Positions 47,001 through 54,133 of a DNA stretch of 64,000 nt are shown here, piece by piece. Position numbers and translations under genes: made by a program. This stretch comes from Geotrypetes seraphini (Eukaryota > Chordata > Amphibia > Gymnophiona > Dermophiidae), in NCBI RefSeq assembly GCF_902459505.1, contig NC_047101.1, positions 15,566,705 to 15,630,704 on the forward strand, read 5' to 3'. The notes beneath the pieces are model-generated. The model was not told the origin of the DNA, searched no databases, and was given only the letters and a program-made list of their open reading frames with translations. How positions within the stretch are numbered: the first letter of the stretch is position 1; each line of letters opens with the position of its first letter.

Positions 47001-48491
47001 ATAGACATGGGGGAAGCCAATGCTTGCCCTGGGATCAGTAGCATGGAATGCTGCTATTATTTGGGTTTTGGCCAGGTACTAGTGACCTGGATTGGCCACC
47101 ATGAGAACCGGGTACTGGGCTTGATGGGTCATTGGTCTGACCCAGTAAGGCTATTCTTATGTTCAGTGATAATCTAGCAACTGAACTATTTGAAAACAAG
47201 AAGAGAAAGCATGGATGCTCTGCTTCTGCCTATGTGTGCATGAATGTGAAAGGCAAAAAAAAAGAGAGAGAAGGGACAGTTTCAGGAGAAACTGCCGGGA
47301 AGGGATAAAACGCGGACCTCACGGATCTAAACCCGTACGGCCTTAAAAAGCTGAGGTCCGTGTCGGTCCGTGTCGCTTGTACTGTCTGTCGCTGACAGAC
47401 CTTGATGAGATTTTAGCACTGACGGATCTGTCTTAGAATCTGTCAGCGCTAAAATCTCTTCCAGGTCTGTCAGAGCCAGAGACTCATGCTGTTGTTTGGA
47501 GACTTCTTTTCCATAGCACACGTCCAAAACCTATGTCCCTGCTTGTCTTGGCTTCTGCTTTGCCGCTCCAGCACTAGTGTCTGGCTCTGACAGACCTCGA
47601 AGAGATTTTAGCGCTGACGGATCCTAACACTTTTCCCTCCCTATGCTGAGACGGATCCGTCAGCGCTAAAATCTCTTCGAGGTCTGTCAGAGCCAGACAC
47701 TAGTGCTGGAGCGGCAAAGCAGAAGCCAAGACAAGCAGGGACATAGGTTTTGGACGTGTGCTATGGAAAAGAAGTCTCCAAACTCCAGCATGAGTCTCTG
47801 GCTCTGACAGACCTGGAAGAGATTTTAGCGCTGACAGATTCTAAGACGGATCCGTCAGTGCTAAAATCTCATCAAGGTCTGTCAGCGACAGAAACTACAA
47901 GTGCCACGGCCACGGATCTCAGCTTTTTAAGGCCGTACGGGTTTAGATCCGCGAGGTCCGTCAGGTCCGCGCTTTACCCCTTCCCGGAACGGCCTAACCA
48001 CCAGGTTTCCATATATCAATGCTGCTATGTTGCCTCCTTCCCCAGCTCACCTGCCTCTCCTCCTCACTCAGCTCTTTCTCCAACTCCAGCAAGGCTTCCT
48101 CCTCGAACTCCGCTTCGCTTTGCTCCGAAGCTCCAGGTCCCGAGGCCTCCCGGCCGAGTTCAGTCCCGGGCTCGGCCCCCGCCGGCTCCCTCGAGCCTTC
48201 CCGCCCCGTCCCCGCAGCCTCCATGGCCTCTTCCAGGCCGGGCCCAGCCCTGGACCCCGGGGCCTCCCCGGAATCCTGGTCCCAGGGGCCGGCCCCTGCC
48301 AGCGGCCGCTCGTCGGAGACTCCGCATCCGGGAACCTCGCTGCAGTCGTAGAAGCTGTCTTCGTCGTCCTGCTCCGCCGCCAAAGGGATCCGAGAAGCTC
48401 CCAGACGTTGGGAGCCCGCAGACGCGTCTTCGGCTGCCGAGGGACGCTTCGGCCTCACCGCCTCCTCTTCGGCCACAGAGACGGAAGCCAT
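31932..48491 (-). CDS. TTC1: TTC1 gene, complete coding span, seven exons
   Basis: TTC1 encodes a tetratricopeptide adaptor reported in mammals to bind Hsp90, Ras and G-alpha-16. Joining 48051-48491, 46179-46239, 44896-45008, 43651-43687, 40466-40614, 37456-37510 and 31932-32068 gives 993 bases: 330 residues plus stop, with every junction GT-AG and every phase matching. The acidic amino-terminal half (residues 1-147) is followed by three TPRs at about 155-188, 190-222 and 225-258. Likely carboxylate-clamp residues are N161 and N197, with an arginine pair in ILRRAELY. The conserved tail reads LGNLVLRPFGLS and ends NFVQNPNNNNR. Mammalian TTC1 is about 290 residues; the excess lies in exon 1, which is rich in alanine, glycine and glutamate. 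Introns of about 1-5 kb hold many transposon insertions. The gene converges on PWWP2A and lies downstream of ADRA1B on the same strand. Confidence 0.95.
32222..32890 (-). mobile_element. Non-LTR retrotransposon (L2-like) C-terminal fragment
   Basis: The minus-strand frame 32885-32403 ends ITELWNNLTSPLRNLSSLQV...KHLKTWLFSKN, a typical carboxyl end of L2/Rex-type LINEs. The 3' tail (GTAAACCGCGTCGAGCTCTA) ends in TAATC repeats at 32222-32245. It lies in TTC1 intron 6. Confidence 0.7.
33226..33460. mobile_element. Foldback repeat related to 30010
   Basis: CCTGGTGGTCTAGTGGCCTC at the left and GAGACCACCAGGATTTAAAA at the right are inverted; the interior has TAGCCATTTTGAGATTGGAG. It lies in TTC1 intron 6. 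Confidence 0.6.
33815..33890 (-). mobile_element. Penelope-like tail with degraded hammerhead
   Basis: Minus strand: GCATCTGACAAAGTGGACTC, then AAAAGCTCGTGCCTCAGTAA. This resembles the common tetrapod sequence CTGATGAAGTGGG...CACGAAAGCTTATGC. The core boxes are altered. Confidence 0.45.
34203..34770. mobile_element. hAT-type element expanded by a 105-bp tandem repeat
   Basis: Left end TACAGAATGACACGGGGAC, right end GACCCGTGTCATTCTCTA. The left flank CCTGGAAT (34195-34202) matches TCTGGAAT at 34971-34978 once the second hAT element is discounted. Inside is a tandem array at 34344-34698. Confidence 0.8.
34344..34698 (+). repeat. 105-bp tandem repeat, about 3.4 copies
   Basis: Units start GTGTTTGAGGCTTGTGCAGA at 34344, 34449 and 34554, with a variant at 34659. 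Each spans GGTGGAATGAGGCATTATGA, a phrase that also occurs at 56185 and 60587 near CR1 tails. Unit identity is high. Confidence 0.92.
34774..34965. mobile_element. hAT-type palindromic MITE inserted beside another hAT element
   Basis: TIR CAGGGGTGTCAAAGTCCC, 8-bp duplication CTCTACCT / CTCTATCT (one difference) at 34766-34773 and 34966-34973. Confidence 0.87.
35835..36262 (+). mobile_element. CR1-type LINE 3' fragment
   Basis: TCCAAAAATACTAGGACTAG, CTTCACTCAACAGGTAGTG and CAGCAGGGTTTAAAAAAGG are followed by the CR1 tail (GGTGGGCCACTGTTGGAAAC). It is decayed. Confidence 0.75.
36385..37122. mobile_element. Tigger-like foldback element with C-rich and G-rich arms
   Basis: Ends CAGTGGTACCTTGG and CCGAGGTACCACTG are flanked by TA (36383-36384, 37123-37124). 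The left arm carries C-runs broken by GATC-like units, the right arm the complementary G-runs. The centre (36720-36880) is a near-perfect palindrome around GTTCTGAACGTGAAC. It lies in TTC1 intron 6, 330 bases from exon 6. Confidence 0.88.
37456..37510 (-). CDS. TTC1: TTC1 exon 6 (residues 268-286 start)
   Basis: Acceptor TTTTTTAG ends at 37511 and donor GTAAGT follows at 37455. The 55-bp exon encodes RLPRQIEERNERLKEEML and leaves one base. It forms the charged helix after the TPRs. Confidence 0.95.
38440..38985 (-). mobile_element. CR1 tail split by an AAACTTGAAACT-tail LINE
   Basis: 38440-38488 (inverted TTCTTATG tail, TACTGGGTCAGACCGATGG) resumes at about 38880 (AAAACCCAAAGAGCAGCAAG). Between them lies an inverted LINE 3' end starting TTTCAAGTTTATTTATT. 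Confidence 0.75.
39264..40119. mobile_element. Penelope-like hairpin insertion with 15-bp target duplication
   Basis: Arms 39264-39657 and 39675-40056 are near-perfect inverted copies around a 17-base loop, followed by a 63-base unique tail. TACTCTTGGAGTGGT flanks the insertion at 39249-39263 and 40120-40134. Both arms carry a hammerhead motif. There is no protein domain, so it would be non-autonomous or 5'-truncated. Confidence 0.85.
39735..39775 (+). ncRNA. Hammerhead ribozyme motif, near-consensus
   Basis: Stem I is GGTTCC / GGAACC. Core box CTGACGA is exact, and stem III is ACGT-GGC-ACGT followed by the GTC cleavage triplet. The second box is AAAA rather than GAAA, and stem II is minimal. 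The inverted arm has the mirror copy at about 39549-39588 (minus). Confidence 0.62.
40466..40614 (-). CDS. TTC1: TTC1 exon 5 (residues 218-267)
   Basis: The acceptor CAG is at 40617-40615 and donor GTGAAG follows at 40465. The 149-bp exon encodes AIVLNPDYIRAILRRAELYE, then KTEKLDEALADYKSVLERDP and SVPQAREACM: the end of TPR2 and all of TPR3. Confidence 0.95.
40640..41614. other. TTC1 intron 4, no clear feature
   Basis: The sequence is AT-rich, with a LINE-like tail ending in A-rich sequence near 41030-41070 and nothing that I can name securely. Confidence 0.4.
41615..41914. mobile_element. MITE with GGGCTGATTCTATAAA ends
   Basis: GGGGCTGATTCTATAAAGGG and CGTTTATAGAATCAGCCTC are inverted. 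The interior has GGCACCTATCG and AACTTAG arms. Related elements are at 54673, 55197 and 58501. Confidence 0.75.
42818..43376 (-). mobile_element. CR1-type LINE, C-terminal reverse transcriptase and tail
   Basis: The minus strand reads PHLEYCVQYWSPYLKKDMAL and LERVQRRATRLIKGMENLSY, then decays into the FFTQRVVDTWNALPEGVIG-like end and tail. The tail lies at 42818 (AAGAACATAAGCAATGCC). It is inside TTC1 intron 4. Confidence 0.85.
43440..43630 (-). mobile_element. L2-like LINE fragment beside TTC1 exon 4
   Basis: The minus strand reads LHWLSVQYRIKFRFACIIFK, matching the L2-type motif LHWLPVxxRIxFKxxxLxFK. It ends about 20 bases from the exon 4 donor. Confidence 0.6.
43651..43687 (-). CDS. TTC1: TTC1 exon 4 microexon (residues 206-218 start)
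   Basis: A 37-bp exon lies between acceptor TTTCAG (ending at 43688) and donor GTAAAT (43650). It encodes DKMDSAIADCSK and leaves one base, matching DKKEMAINDCSK in the mammalian protein as I recall it. It is short but fits exactly between exons 3 and 5. Confidence 0.93.
43740..44880. other. TTC1 intron 3, no recognised feature
   Basis: Unique-looking AT-rich sequence with a low-complexity C/A stretch at 44190-44240. Confidence 0.4.
44896..45008 (-). CDS. TTC1: TTC1 exon 3 (residues 168-205)
   Basis: The acceptor CAG is at 45011-45009 and donor GTATGG follows at 44895. The 113-bp exon encodes YTEADALYTQALQICP, then FRKERSILFSNRGAARLKQ, completing TPR1 and opening TPR2. N197 in SNRGAA is the second clamp asparagine. 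No open reading frame long enough to be obvious covers it; homology and phase identify it. Confidence 0.95.
45366..45420 (+). ncRNA. Degraded hammerhead-like motif
   Basis: CTTGAGGCAGCCC, a short hairpin, TTGAAACCTGGCC and AAGTCAGG follow the Penelope-type layout, but the first box deviates. It lies in TTC1 intron 2. Confidence 0.35.
46179..46239 (-). CDS. TTC1: TTC1 exon 2 (residues 148-168 start)
   Basis: Acceptor TTTTACAG ends at 46240 and donor GTAAGC starts at 46178. The 61-bp exon encodes RRQEESTTLKEKGNEQFKKG and leaves one base of a split codon. It begins TPR1, and the GNEQFKKG motif is diagnostic. Confidence 0.95.
46380..47163 (+). mobile_element. CR1-type LINE 3' end, split by an inverted CR1 piece
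   Basis: 46380-46599 ends CACTCGATGA and the same element resumes at 46838 with TACAGGGAAATACTTTTAAA; the intact order is visible at 52186-52230. The 238-base insert (46600-46837) is a CR1-tail fragment in the opposite orientation, starting ACATAAGAACATATAAAACG. It lies in TTC1 intron 1. Confidence 0.82.
47295..47987. mobile_element. 693-bp hairpin element next to TTC1 exon 1
   Basis: Two arms of about 330 bases are near-perfect inverted copies around a 28-base spacer (47625-47652). The ends are CCGGGAAGGG and CCCTTCCCGG. Each arm also contains its own inverted pairs of a unit reading GACAGACCT...GAGATTTTAGCGCTGACGG, so the unit appears six times. Open frames of about 66 codons in each arm are mirror images and not evidence of coding. 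No target duplication is evident. Confidence 0.85.
48051..48491 (-). CDS. TTC1: TTC1 exon 1 coding part (residues 1-147)
   Basis: It starts at ATG 48491-48489 with G at -3 and G at +4, a good initiation context. It encodes MASVSVAEEEAV and then a variable GC-rich acidic region. The conserved end is EEALLELEKELSEEERQ, equivalent to mammalian EEYLIELEKNMSDEEKQ. Donor GTGAGC follows at 48050-48045, phase 0. The spot EDSFYDCSEVPG matches the mammalian ECFHDCS motif. The open frame on the opposite strand is a GC-rich shadow. Confidence 0.93.
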
Positions 48492-48660
48492 GACGACTGT
48501 CCCGCAACGGCTTCCGTAGGCACTAGAGGGCGCATGCGTACGTAAAGAGACGCCCCCACCCCACGTTGCGCCTACGCGATGCGCGCGGCTGTTGCGAAGC
48601 GAGTCTCAGGAGTCAGGTACCAAGGAGGCCATTTTTGGTGCGGGCAACTGAAAGGGCATT
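48492..48660 (-). promoter_or_regulatory. TTC1: TTC1 CpG-rich promoter and 5' UTR
   Basis: The sequence is CpG-dense and TATA-less upstream of the TTC1 ATG. It has an ETS-type CGGAAG core within 48509-48516 (minus strand). Two NRF1-like GC palindromes lie at 48530-48540 (GCGCATGCGTA) and about 48577-48588 (CGATGCGCGCGG). These suggest a housekeeping promoter. The start site is not visible. Transposon sequence begins about 240 bases further out, at 48901. Confidence 0.6.
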
Positions 48661-48935
48661 TGATTGGGTAGCGAAAGTCGGGTACAATCAATAAAACCAT
48701 TGAATTCAAGGAGACTGATTCAGTTAAGCTGTGCACCTACCGTACACCAGGTTTATCAACACAAATATTTTGTTAATTTTCTATAGCTTAATTCTGTACT
48801 GTACAGAAATGATGAATACACTGTGAACTGAAAAAAAATCACACCAAAATGTTTTTTTGTCGAATCTTCCACAGACCTCGGCCGATTCTTAGGAAATTTA
48901 GGGGTCCTTTTACTAAGGCGCGCTAGTGTGTCTTA

Positions 48936-49103
48936 GGGGTTCTTTTATCAAGCTGTGGTAGCGCGGAATACTGCACGTTAAACTTCCTGCCGCGCTAGCC
49001 GCTAACACCTGCATTGAGCAGGCGTTAGCCGGCCGCAGGGGTTAGCCCGTGATGAAATGTCTGACGCGCTAACCCTGCTAGCGCGGCTTGATAAAAGGAG
49101 CCC
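48936..49103. mobile_element. Harbinger-like MITE inserted in another of its family
   Basis: GGGGTTCTTTTATCAAGC and GCTTGATAAAAGGAGCCC, with TTA at the left and TTG at the right. The arms pair GCGCTAGC-type sequence. Confidence 0.85.
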
Positions 49104-49148
49104 TTGTGTGCTACAAATTAGCTTGTGCTAATTAGCATGCGTTAGCAT

Positions 49149-49337
49149 TTACATTACATTACATTACATTAGTGATTTCTATTCCGCTTGTACCTTGCGG
49201 TTCAAAGCGGATTACATAAGAAGAAGCTGGACATTTCCAGGAGGGTACATGACATTTAGGGTAAGACTTAGTAACAGAATGAGTATAGTCTTAGTAACAT
49301 TGGATGAAAGCAGTTATATTACATTACATATCAAATC
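49149..49337 (-). mobile_element. LINE 3' tail with ACATT repeats
   Basis: TTACATTACATTACATTAC, then CCGCTTGTACCTTGCGG, reads as an inverted LINE end with a pentamer tail. It is inserted in the outer MITE. Confidence 0.65.
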
Positions 49338-49518
49338 TTTTCCAGGCGTTGGTAGGTCGCACTAGCGCACCTTAGTAAAAGGATCCCTTACTGTGTCGTG
49401 TGCTGAATGAAGTTGATGTAAATGTAAATATTTCCTACCACACCACAACTGAATAAAAATGCATTAAAATGTTTTATGGCGTATCTTGCAGAAAAATGTA
49501 CAGTCGTAAAGGAATGTT

Positions 49519-50915
49519 TCAATTAAGCAGATGTTCGAAGTGCGCTCCCTTTGCACGAAGGCACGCCCTCAGCATTTGCTGCCACTGATCTTTGGACTTG
49601 TCAATGACGCTTTGCTTCAGCTCAGCCCAAACAGAGATGAGGTACTGTTTAAGGTCTTCGATATCAGATATTGCTGTCTGGTAGACGCATTCCTGTATCA
49701 GCCCCCAGATCCGGTAATCAACTGGGTTTAGGTCTGGTGAATTCACAGGCCAGAAGTCTGAACCAATGAAGTCGGGGAGGGGGGGGGTGTCTCCCGATGT
49801 AGCAGTTCTACAGTGTTCTTTGCTCGATATGCTGGGGCATTGTCCTGTTGGAAGCTAAAGTAGTCTTTTGACATGCGACGGATCGCAGGCAACTGCTTCT
49901 TCATCAAGAGAATGTCCCAGTAGTATTCGCCGTTGATCTTAATCCCAGGATTGATGAAGAACAGATCTGTGAATCTGAGTTTCGAGATTGAGACCATGAC
50001 TGATTGGCTGAAGGTCAGGTGGGTCCTTAGTAGATGTTTTGCATTCAGTGTTAAAGGCATGTACAGGTGATCATTCTGTGTGTTAATTGGTGGAGCTACT
50101 GTAAATATCTTTTCATCTGTTAACCAAATGAAGCTGACGCTATGTTCTAGGTATTTGGTCAAAAGTTGCTTGCACCATTTCAGGCATGTGTCTTTGTTGT
50201 GTAAAGTTAATGGTTTCAGTTCAAAAGCGCGCAGGGACAAAGGCGCGCGCAGACAACCGAGCGCAACACGGAGGCGTGCACCAAAGAAAATGACTGTTTT
50301 AAAGGGCTCTGATGGGGAGTGTGGGAGGGGGCATGGGGGGATGTGGGGGGACCCCCCCCCCCACTTTACCACTTTACTTTAAGTTTCCAGTATAATGAGG
50401 GCGGTTACAACCCCCAAACCTCCCACAGCACCGCCGCGATCTGTATTAAGTAAAGTGGGGGGTTCCCCAACAAACCCCCCCCCCCCGTCGGAGCCCCTAA
50501 AAACACTCTTTTTCTTCAGCGCGTGCTTCCGTCTTGCGCTCAGTTGTCGGCGCGCGCCTTTGTCTTCGGCGGTTTTGTCTATGAACCAAAGTTAACTCTT
50601 GGGCACGATGATTTTTAAGGCACTTTAATTTCAGATCTTCATGAACTATCCACAGTTGTCTGGCTTATTCCTGCTTCTCTTGCTATTTGGCGAGTTATTC
50701 AAGGTGTTTGCAGTATGTCCTCCTGACTCAGTACAAGATCACGTACAATGTCAATGTGCTCCTTTGTGCGAATTGAGCACGGTCGTCCGCTGCATGGCTT
50801 ATGATCCACAGTGCCCATTGCTCAGATCATGCCTACACATCAAGTCCATTTTTGTTCCAATCCTTCTGTGGGAAATTTTTCAACAATCGTCAACTGCTGT
50901 AACCTTTTAGCAGTA
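49519..50915 (-). mobile_element. Mariner/Tc1-type transposon with broken transposase
   Basis: Minus-strand transposase pieces appear in order. Near 50670-50700 is the helix-turn-helix QIAREAGISQTTVD, then HEDLKLKCLKNHRAQELT (to 50589). After a foldback insertion come LHNKDTCLKWCKQLL, catalytic WLTDEKIFTV, FQQDNAPAYRA and NSPDLNPVDYRIW (49740-49700), and the end RAKGAHFEHLLN. Three acidic catalytic positions are identifiable. A frame change near the C/G run at 49783-49791 and several stops in the amino-terminal part inactivate it. The terminal inverted repeats could not be placed. Confidence 0.85.
50211..50587. mobile_element. Foldback MITE inside the mariner transposase
   Basis: TGGTTTCAGTTCAAAAGCG and CGGTTTTGTCTATGAACC are the imperfect ends; the arms share GACAAAGGCGCGCGC. 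An exact 8-bp duplication AAAGTTAA lies at 50203-50210 and 50588-50595. The centre has poly-C runs. Ignoring insert and one duplication, the transposase frame is continuous across ELT-LHN. Confidence 0.9.
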
Positions 50916-51447
50916 TCATGTTCTTCATCAGAATTCAATCTTCTGCAGTGAAAATCATTTTGATACAGAGACTGTTTGCAAACTATCATGGAAATCTCTT
51001 TGTTATCTTAAAGCTTCCCGTTTTTCATTGTGTGTCCTGTGTGTCAATGATCATTTTGTTTTAAACTCTAAGGACTATGTCTCTACAGTACTACATATAT
51101 CTGGAATGCGTTATACAAATGAAGATAATCTGTGAGTTACTCTTTCCACCTCAGTTGCAATGGGGAAAAGTAGGCAAATTCAAAAAGGTTCCAGGCAGAA
51201 AGTTACCACTAATGATGATAACATTCACTGGTTATTCTGAAAACCAGACGTGTTTGTGGCTCTGTGGTAGAAAAGTGTAAGCACAGTTGGAGGAATACCG
51301 TACTTTGACTCTGGATGGCATTGTTGCATCTTAAATAGAATGATCTATACGTTAGCATACTTGTTATGTTTTTCCAAAGGGTTGAGCAGAGAATTGTGAT
51401 AGCTGCTTTAGTCCGCTTGGATATGTGGAAAGAAGGGTCATCAACCA

Positions 51448-51540
51448 AGATGTAGGTGATACTTTTTTTTATTGGGCTAACAATGTATCTTTGACAAGCT
51501 TTTGAGAGTTATCCTTTCTTTGTCAAATCAACGGAAGAAA
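51448..51540 (-). mobile_element. Penelope-like tail with hammerhead remnant
   Basis: Minus strand TTGACAAAGAAAGGATAACT, CAAAAGCTTGTCAAAGATAC, CCAATAAAAAAA follows the tetrapod pattern CTGAAGAAGGG...CGAAAGCTTGT...AATAAA. Confidence 0.45.
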
Positions 51541-51559
51541 CAATGAGAAACTATTTTTC

Positions 51560-51840
51560 CACATAATAATAATAACTTTTATTTTGTATACCGCCATACC
51601 CAGAGAGTTCTAGGCGGTTCACATCAGTTAAACAAAGTTACAAATGAAGAAGTCATGGAAGTTAGGAAGTCCGTTAAACAGAGTTACAAATGAAGAAGTC
51701 ATGGAAGTTAGGAAGTCCGTTAAACAAAGTTACAAATGAAGAAGTCATGGAAGTTAGGAAGTCAGTTAAACAGAGTTAGCTGACCGGAAGTCCTTTAAAC
51801 AGAAGTTACAAACAATGAAGTCAGTTAAAACAGAGTGGAT
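51560..51840 (-). mobile_element. LINE 3' tail with a 46-bp tandem array
   Basis: Inverted tail ATAATAATAACTTTTATTTT and CCGCCATACCC, then a tandem repeat: GTTACAAATGAAGAAGTCAT recurs at 51637, 51683 and 51729 (period 46), followed by diverged units to 51840. Confidence 0.75.
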
Positions 51841-52084
51841 CACCTTCAAAGCAAGAGAGCAAAAGCATAAGAGTCATTTTATCTCAAATGATCTGAATTT
51901 AGAAAGAAGTTTGCTTCCAGCTAAGATACACCTTCTAATTCTAGCCTTGATCTTAAGTTTCCATCTTTTTACCCCTCCCTATCGTAATATCCCTTATCCG
52001 TTCCAGGTACTATTATTCACTGTATTTCCTCCCCCGTTTCCCTTTTGGTCCTGTTTATGTTAAGTGTTCTGTCTATGTTATTTA

Positions 52085-52320
52085 TACTGAACCCTTGTAT
52101 TTGTATTATTATATTTTTTAGATTTGTCCATCACTTTGTATTACAATTAAGCGATTCATCAAATTTTAAATAAAACTTGAAACTAGGTGACACTCGATGA
52201 AGTTACAGGGAAATACTTTTAAAACCAATAGGAGGAAATATTTTTTCACTCAGAGAATAGTTAAGCTCTGGAACGCATTGCCAGAGGTTGTGGTAAGAGT
52301 GAATAGCTTTTGAAAAGCCA
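52085..52320 (+). mobile_element. LINE tail (AAACTTGAAACT) abutting a CR1 fragment
   Basis: 52085-52185 is the TTGTCCATCACTTTG...AAATAAAACTTGAAACT tail. From 52186 the sequence is CR1 (GGTGACACTCGATGAAGTTA, TTCACTCAGAGAATAGTTAA) to about 52310. Confidence 0.65.
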
Positions 52321-52599
52321 CTTTCAGATAAGTTTAATTAAGAACAATATAAGCATGTACAGAGGTTATTGATGGATTACGCCACAACATTCAAACTTAT
52401 AATCAAGTGCTATGATTGAATGTGAGAGACACGGCTTTCGAGGCTTGACCCTGCTTGTAGTCTCTTTACCTAAAAGGTCCTGAGCATTTATTTCCATATT
52501 TTGAATATATTATCTCAAATTTTTGTTGAGTGGTTTGAAGCTACTTTCAACTCTACTCCCACTCACTGTCAGATACCTATACCCATTGTACCATTCCTT

Positions 52600-52748
52600 C
52601 TGTCGGAAATTCCCCAATCCTGAGATGTCCTGTCTGTCTGAATTAGAATGTAAGCTCTTCTGAGCAGGGACTGTCTATTGAATGTTAAATGTACAGCGCT
52701 ACATAGGCCTTTCAGCAATACAGAAATGATAAATAGTAGTAGTAATGG
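52600..52748 (+). mobile_element. LINE 3' tail ending in TAG repeats
   Basis: GAATGTAAGCTCTTCTGAGC, AGGGACTGTC and GTACAGCGCTACATAGGCC, then GATAAATAGTAGTAGTAAT. Confidence 0.6.
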
Positions 52749-53436
52749 TGGTTATTTTTCATCCTCTTTCTCTTCAGCTTGTCATGTTCTTGGTCACTGA
52801 TCAATAGACATAGTGGGGTGAGGGGTGAGGTGGAGGAGTGGGCATAGTGGTGAGGGGAGGAGTGGGAAGAGGCGGGGGGGGCAGAAAGGAGAAGAGCACC
52901 AGCATGATGCCCAGGGCAGACCGCCCCCCCCCCTCGCTTACTACGCCACTGGTGCCCGTGGGTGCTGAGCACCACCAATTTTGAGCAAGCTCCTTTGCTG
53001 TGTCCAGGATGGGGTAATATGCATTGTATTAGGCAGCTGCAACCATTTTGAAATCAATTTCTTCCCTTGCCCAGTGACCACCCAAGCTGCGTACTGTGTT
53101 CTCTTGGCTCCAGAAAGCCCAATGTGCAGGATCCTGAGTCAGAATGTAATGCTTTGAGCCATTTGCTTGTTTTATTAGTATTTATTGTTTTTGCCTGTGC
53201 TTGTTTGCCTCTATTATTGAACTGATTATCTATTTGCTAGATTCATTCATGTATTATGTTTCTTTTGCCTTGATCATCTCTCTTTTTGCATATTACATCT
53301 CCATTGATCATTTTCGTTTTCATATTTGTTACTCATTTTTAGGACATTTGATATTCCATATCCAATTGTGTTTCATGCATTTATTAATGTATTATGTTCT
53401 TGTTGCATTTGATCTTTTATATTGGGCTGTTTTGTA

Positions 53437-53882
53437 TGTGTCGTATTTTTTGCTCCATAAGACACACTTTTTCCACCCCCAAAAAGGGGGTGGCAAAGTG
53501 GGTGCATCTTATGGAGCGAATACACCTTCCCGCATGCCCGCTGATACCTTTTTTTTTAACTGGCAGTGGTTCAGCGCGGTCTCCCGCTGGACGGCTGCCT
53601 TTCTCCTTGCAGAGCGGCGCACAAAGCAAAAGCATGACTTATGCGCTTCCTCCTTAGTCCAACACTGCTTCGTGATTGGCTGCCATCAGGAGACTGTGGT
53701 GGACCACCGCCAGTTAAAAAAGGTACTGGGGGAGTGCTGTGGGCTTCCCAGCACCAGACCACTAGACACACCTATGTGTAGAGGAGAAAGAACCAAGAAA
53801 AAAAAATTCTGAACCTAATTTTTTTTCCCTTGTTTTTTCTTCCTCTACAGCGGGGGTGCATCCTATAGAATGAAAAATACGG
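53437..53882. mobile_element. TIR element with CGTATTTTTTGCTCCATAAG ends
   Basis: Left CGTATTTTTTGCTCCATAAG; right ATAGAATGAAAAATACG. Internal GGTGCATCTTATGGAGCGAA and GGGGTGCATCCTATAGAATG echo the ends. The 203-codon frame across it has no recognised domain. Confidence 0.6.
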
Positions 53883-54082
53883 TAATTATTTATGCTTGAT
53901 TTTATTATACTTGTTTACATTTGCTATTGTATTTTGTCATTATTTTGTTTTTATTGTTCCATAATGTGTTATACTTGTGATTTGATGCATTTCTGGTTAT
54001 TTATTGCATTGTATGGTTTTATTTGTGATCTGATGCAGTATTATTATTTTTTTATTCATTAATTCATGTACGTCTATATGTT

Positions 54083-54133
54083 TAGACTCCTGAAGCAGGC
54101 CATTTTGGCCGAAAACATATCTATGTTGAGTCA
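54083..54133 (+). ncRNA. Hammerhead ribozyme motif of Penelope type
   Basis: GACTC pairs with GAGTC (stem I). Stem II is GGCC-ATTTT-GGCC, followed by GAAA and stem III AACATA-TC-TATGTT. The first box reads CTGAAGC where CUGANGA is expected. All three helices are intact. Confidence 0.6.

Larger units (their letters stand above)
48901..49387. mobile_element. Harbinger-like MITE, outer layer of a nested stack
   Basis: GGGGTCCTTTTACTAAGG and CCTTAGTAAAAGGATCCC are bounded by TTA (48898-48900, 49388-49390). It contains two further insertions, at 48936-49103 and 49149-49337. Confidence 0.85.

Noticed and set aside
47750-48493. 247-codon plus-strand open frame
   Set aside because: It runs from the hairpin element into the antisense of TTC1 exon 1. 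The GC-rich antisense lacks stops by composition; no protein motif is seen.
53201-53812. 203-codon frame with hydrophobic start
   Set aside because: AT-rich intergenic sequence running into a TIR element; no domain, no splice context, no conserved start.
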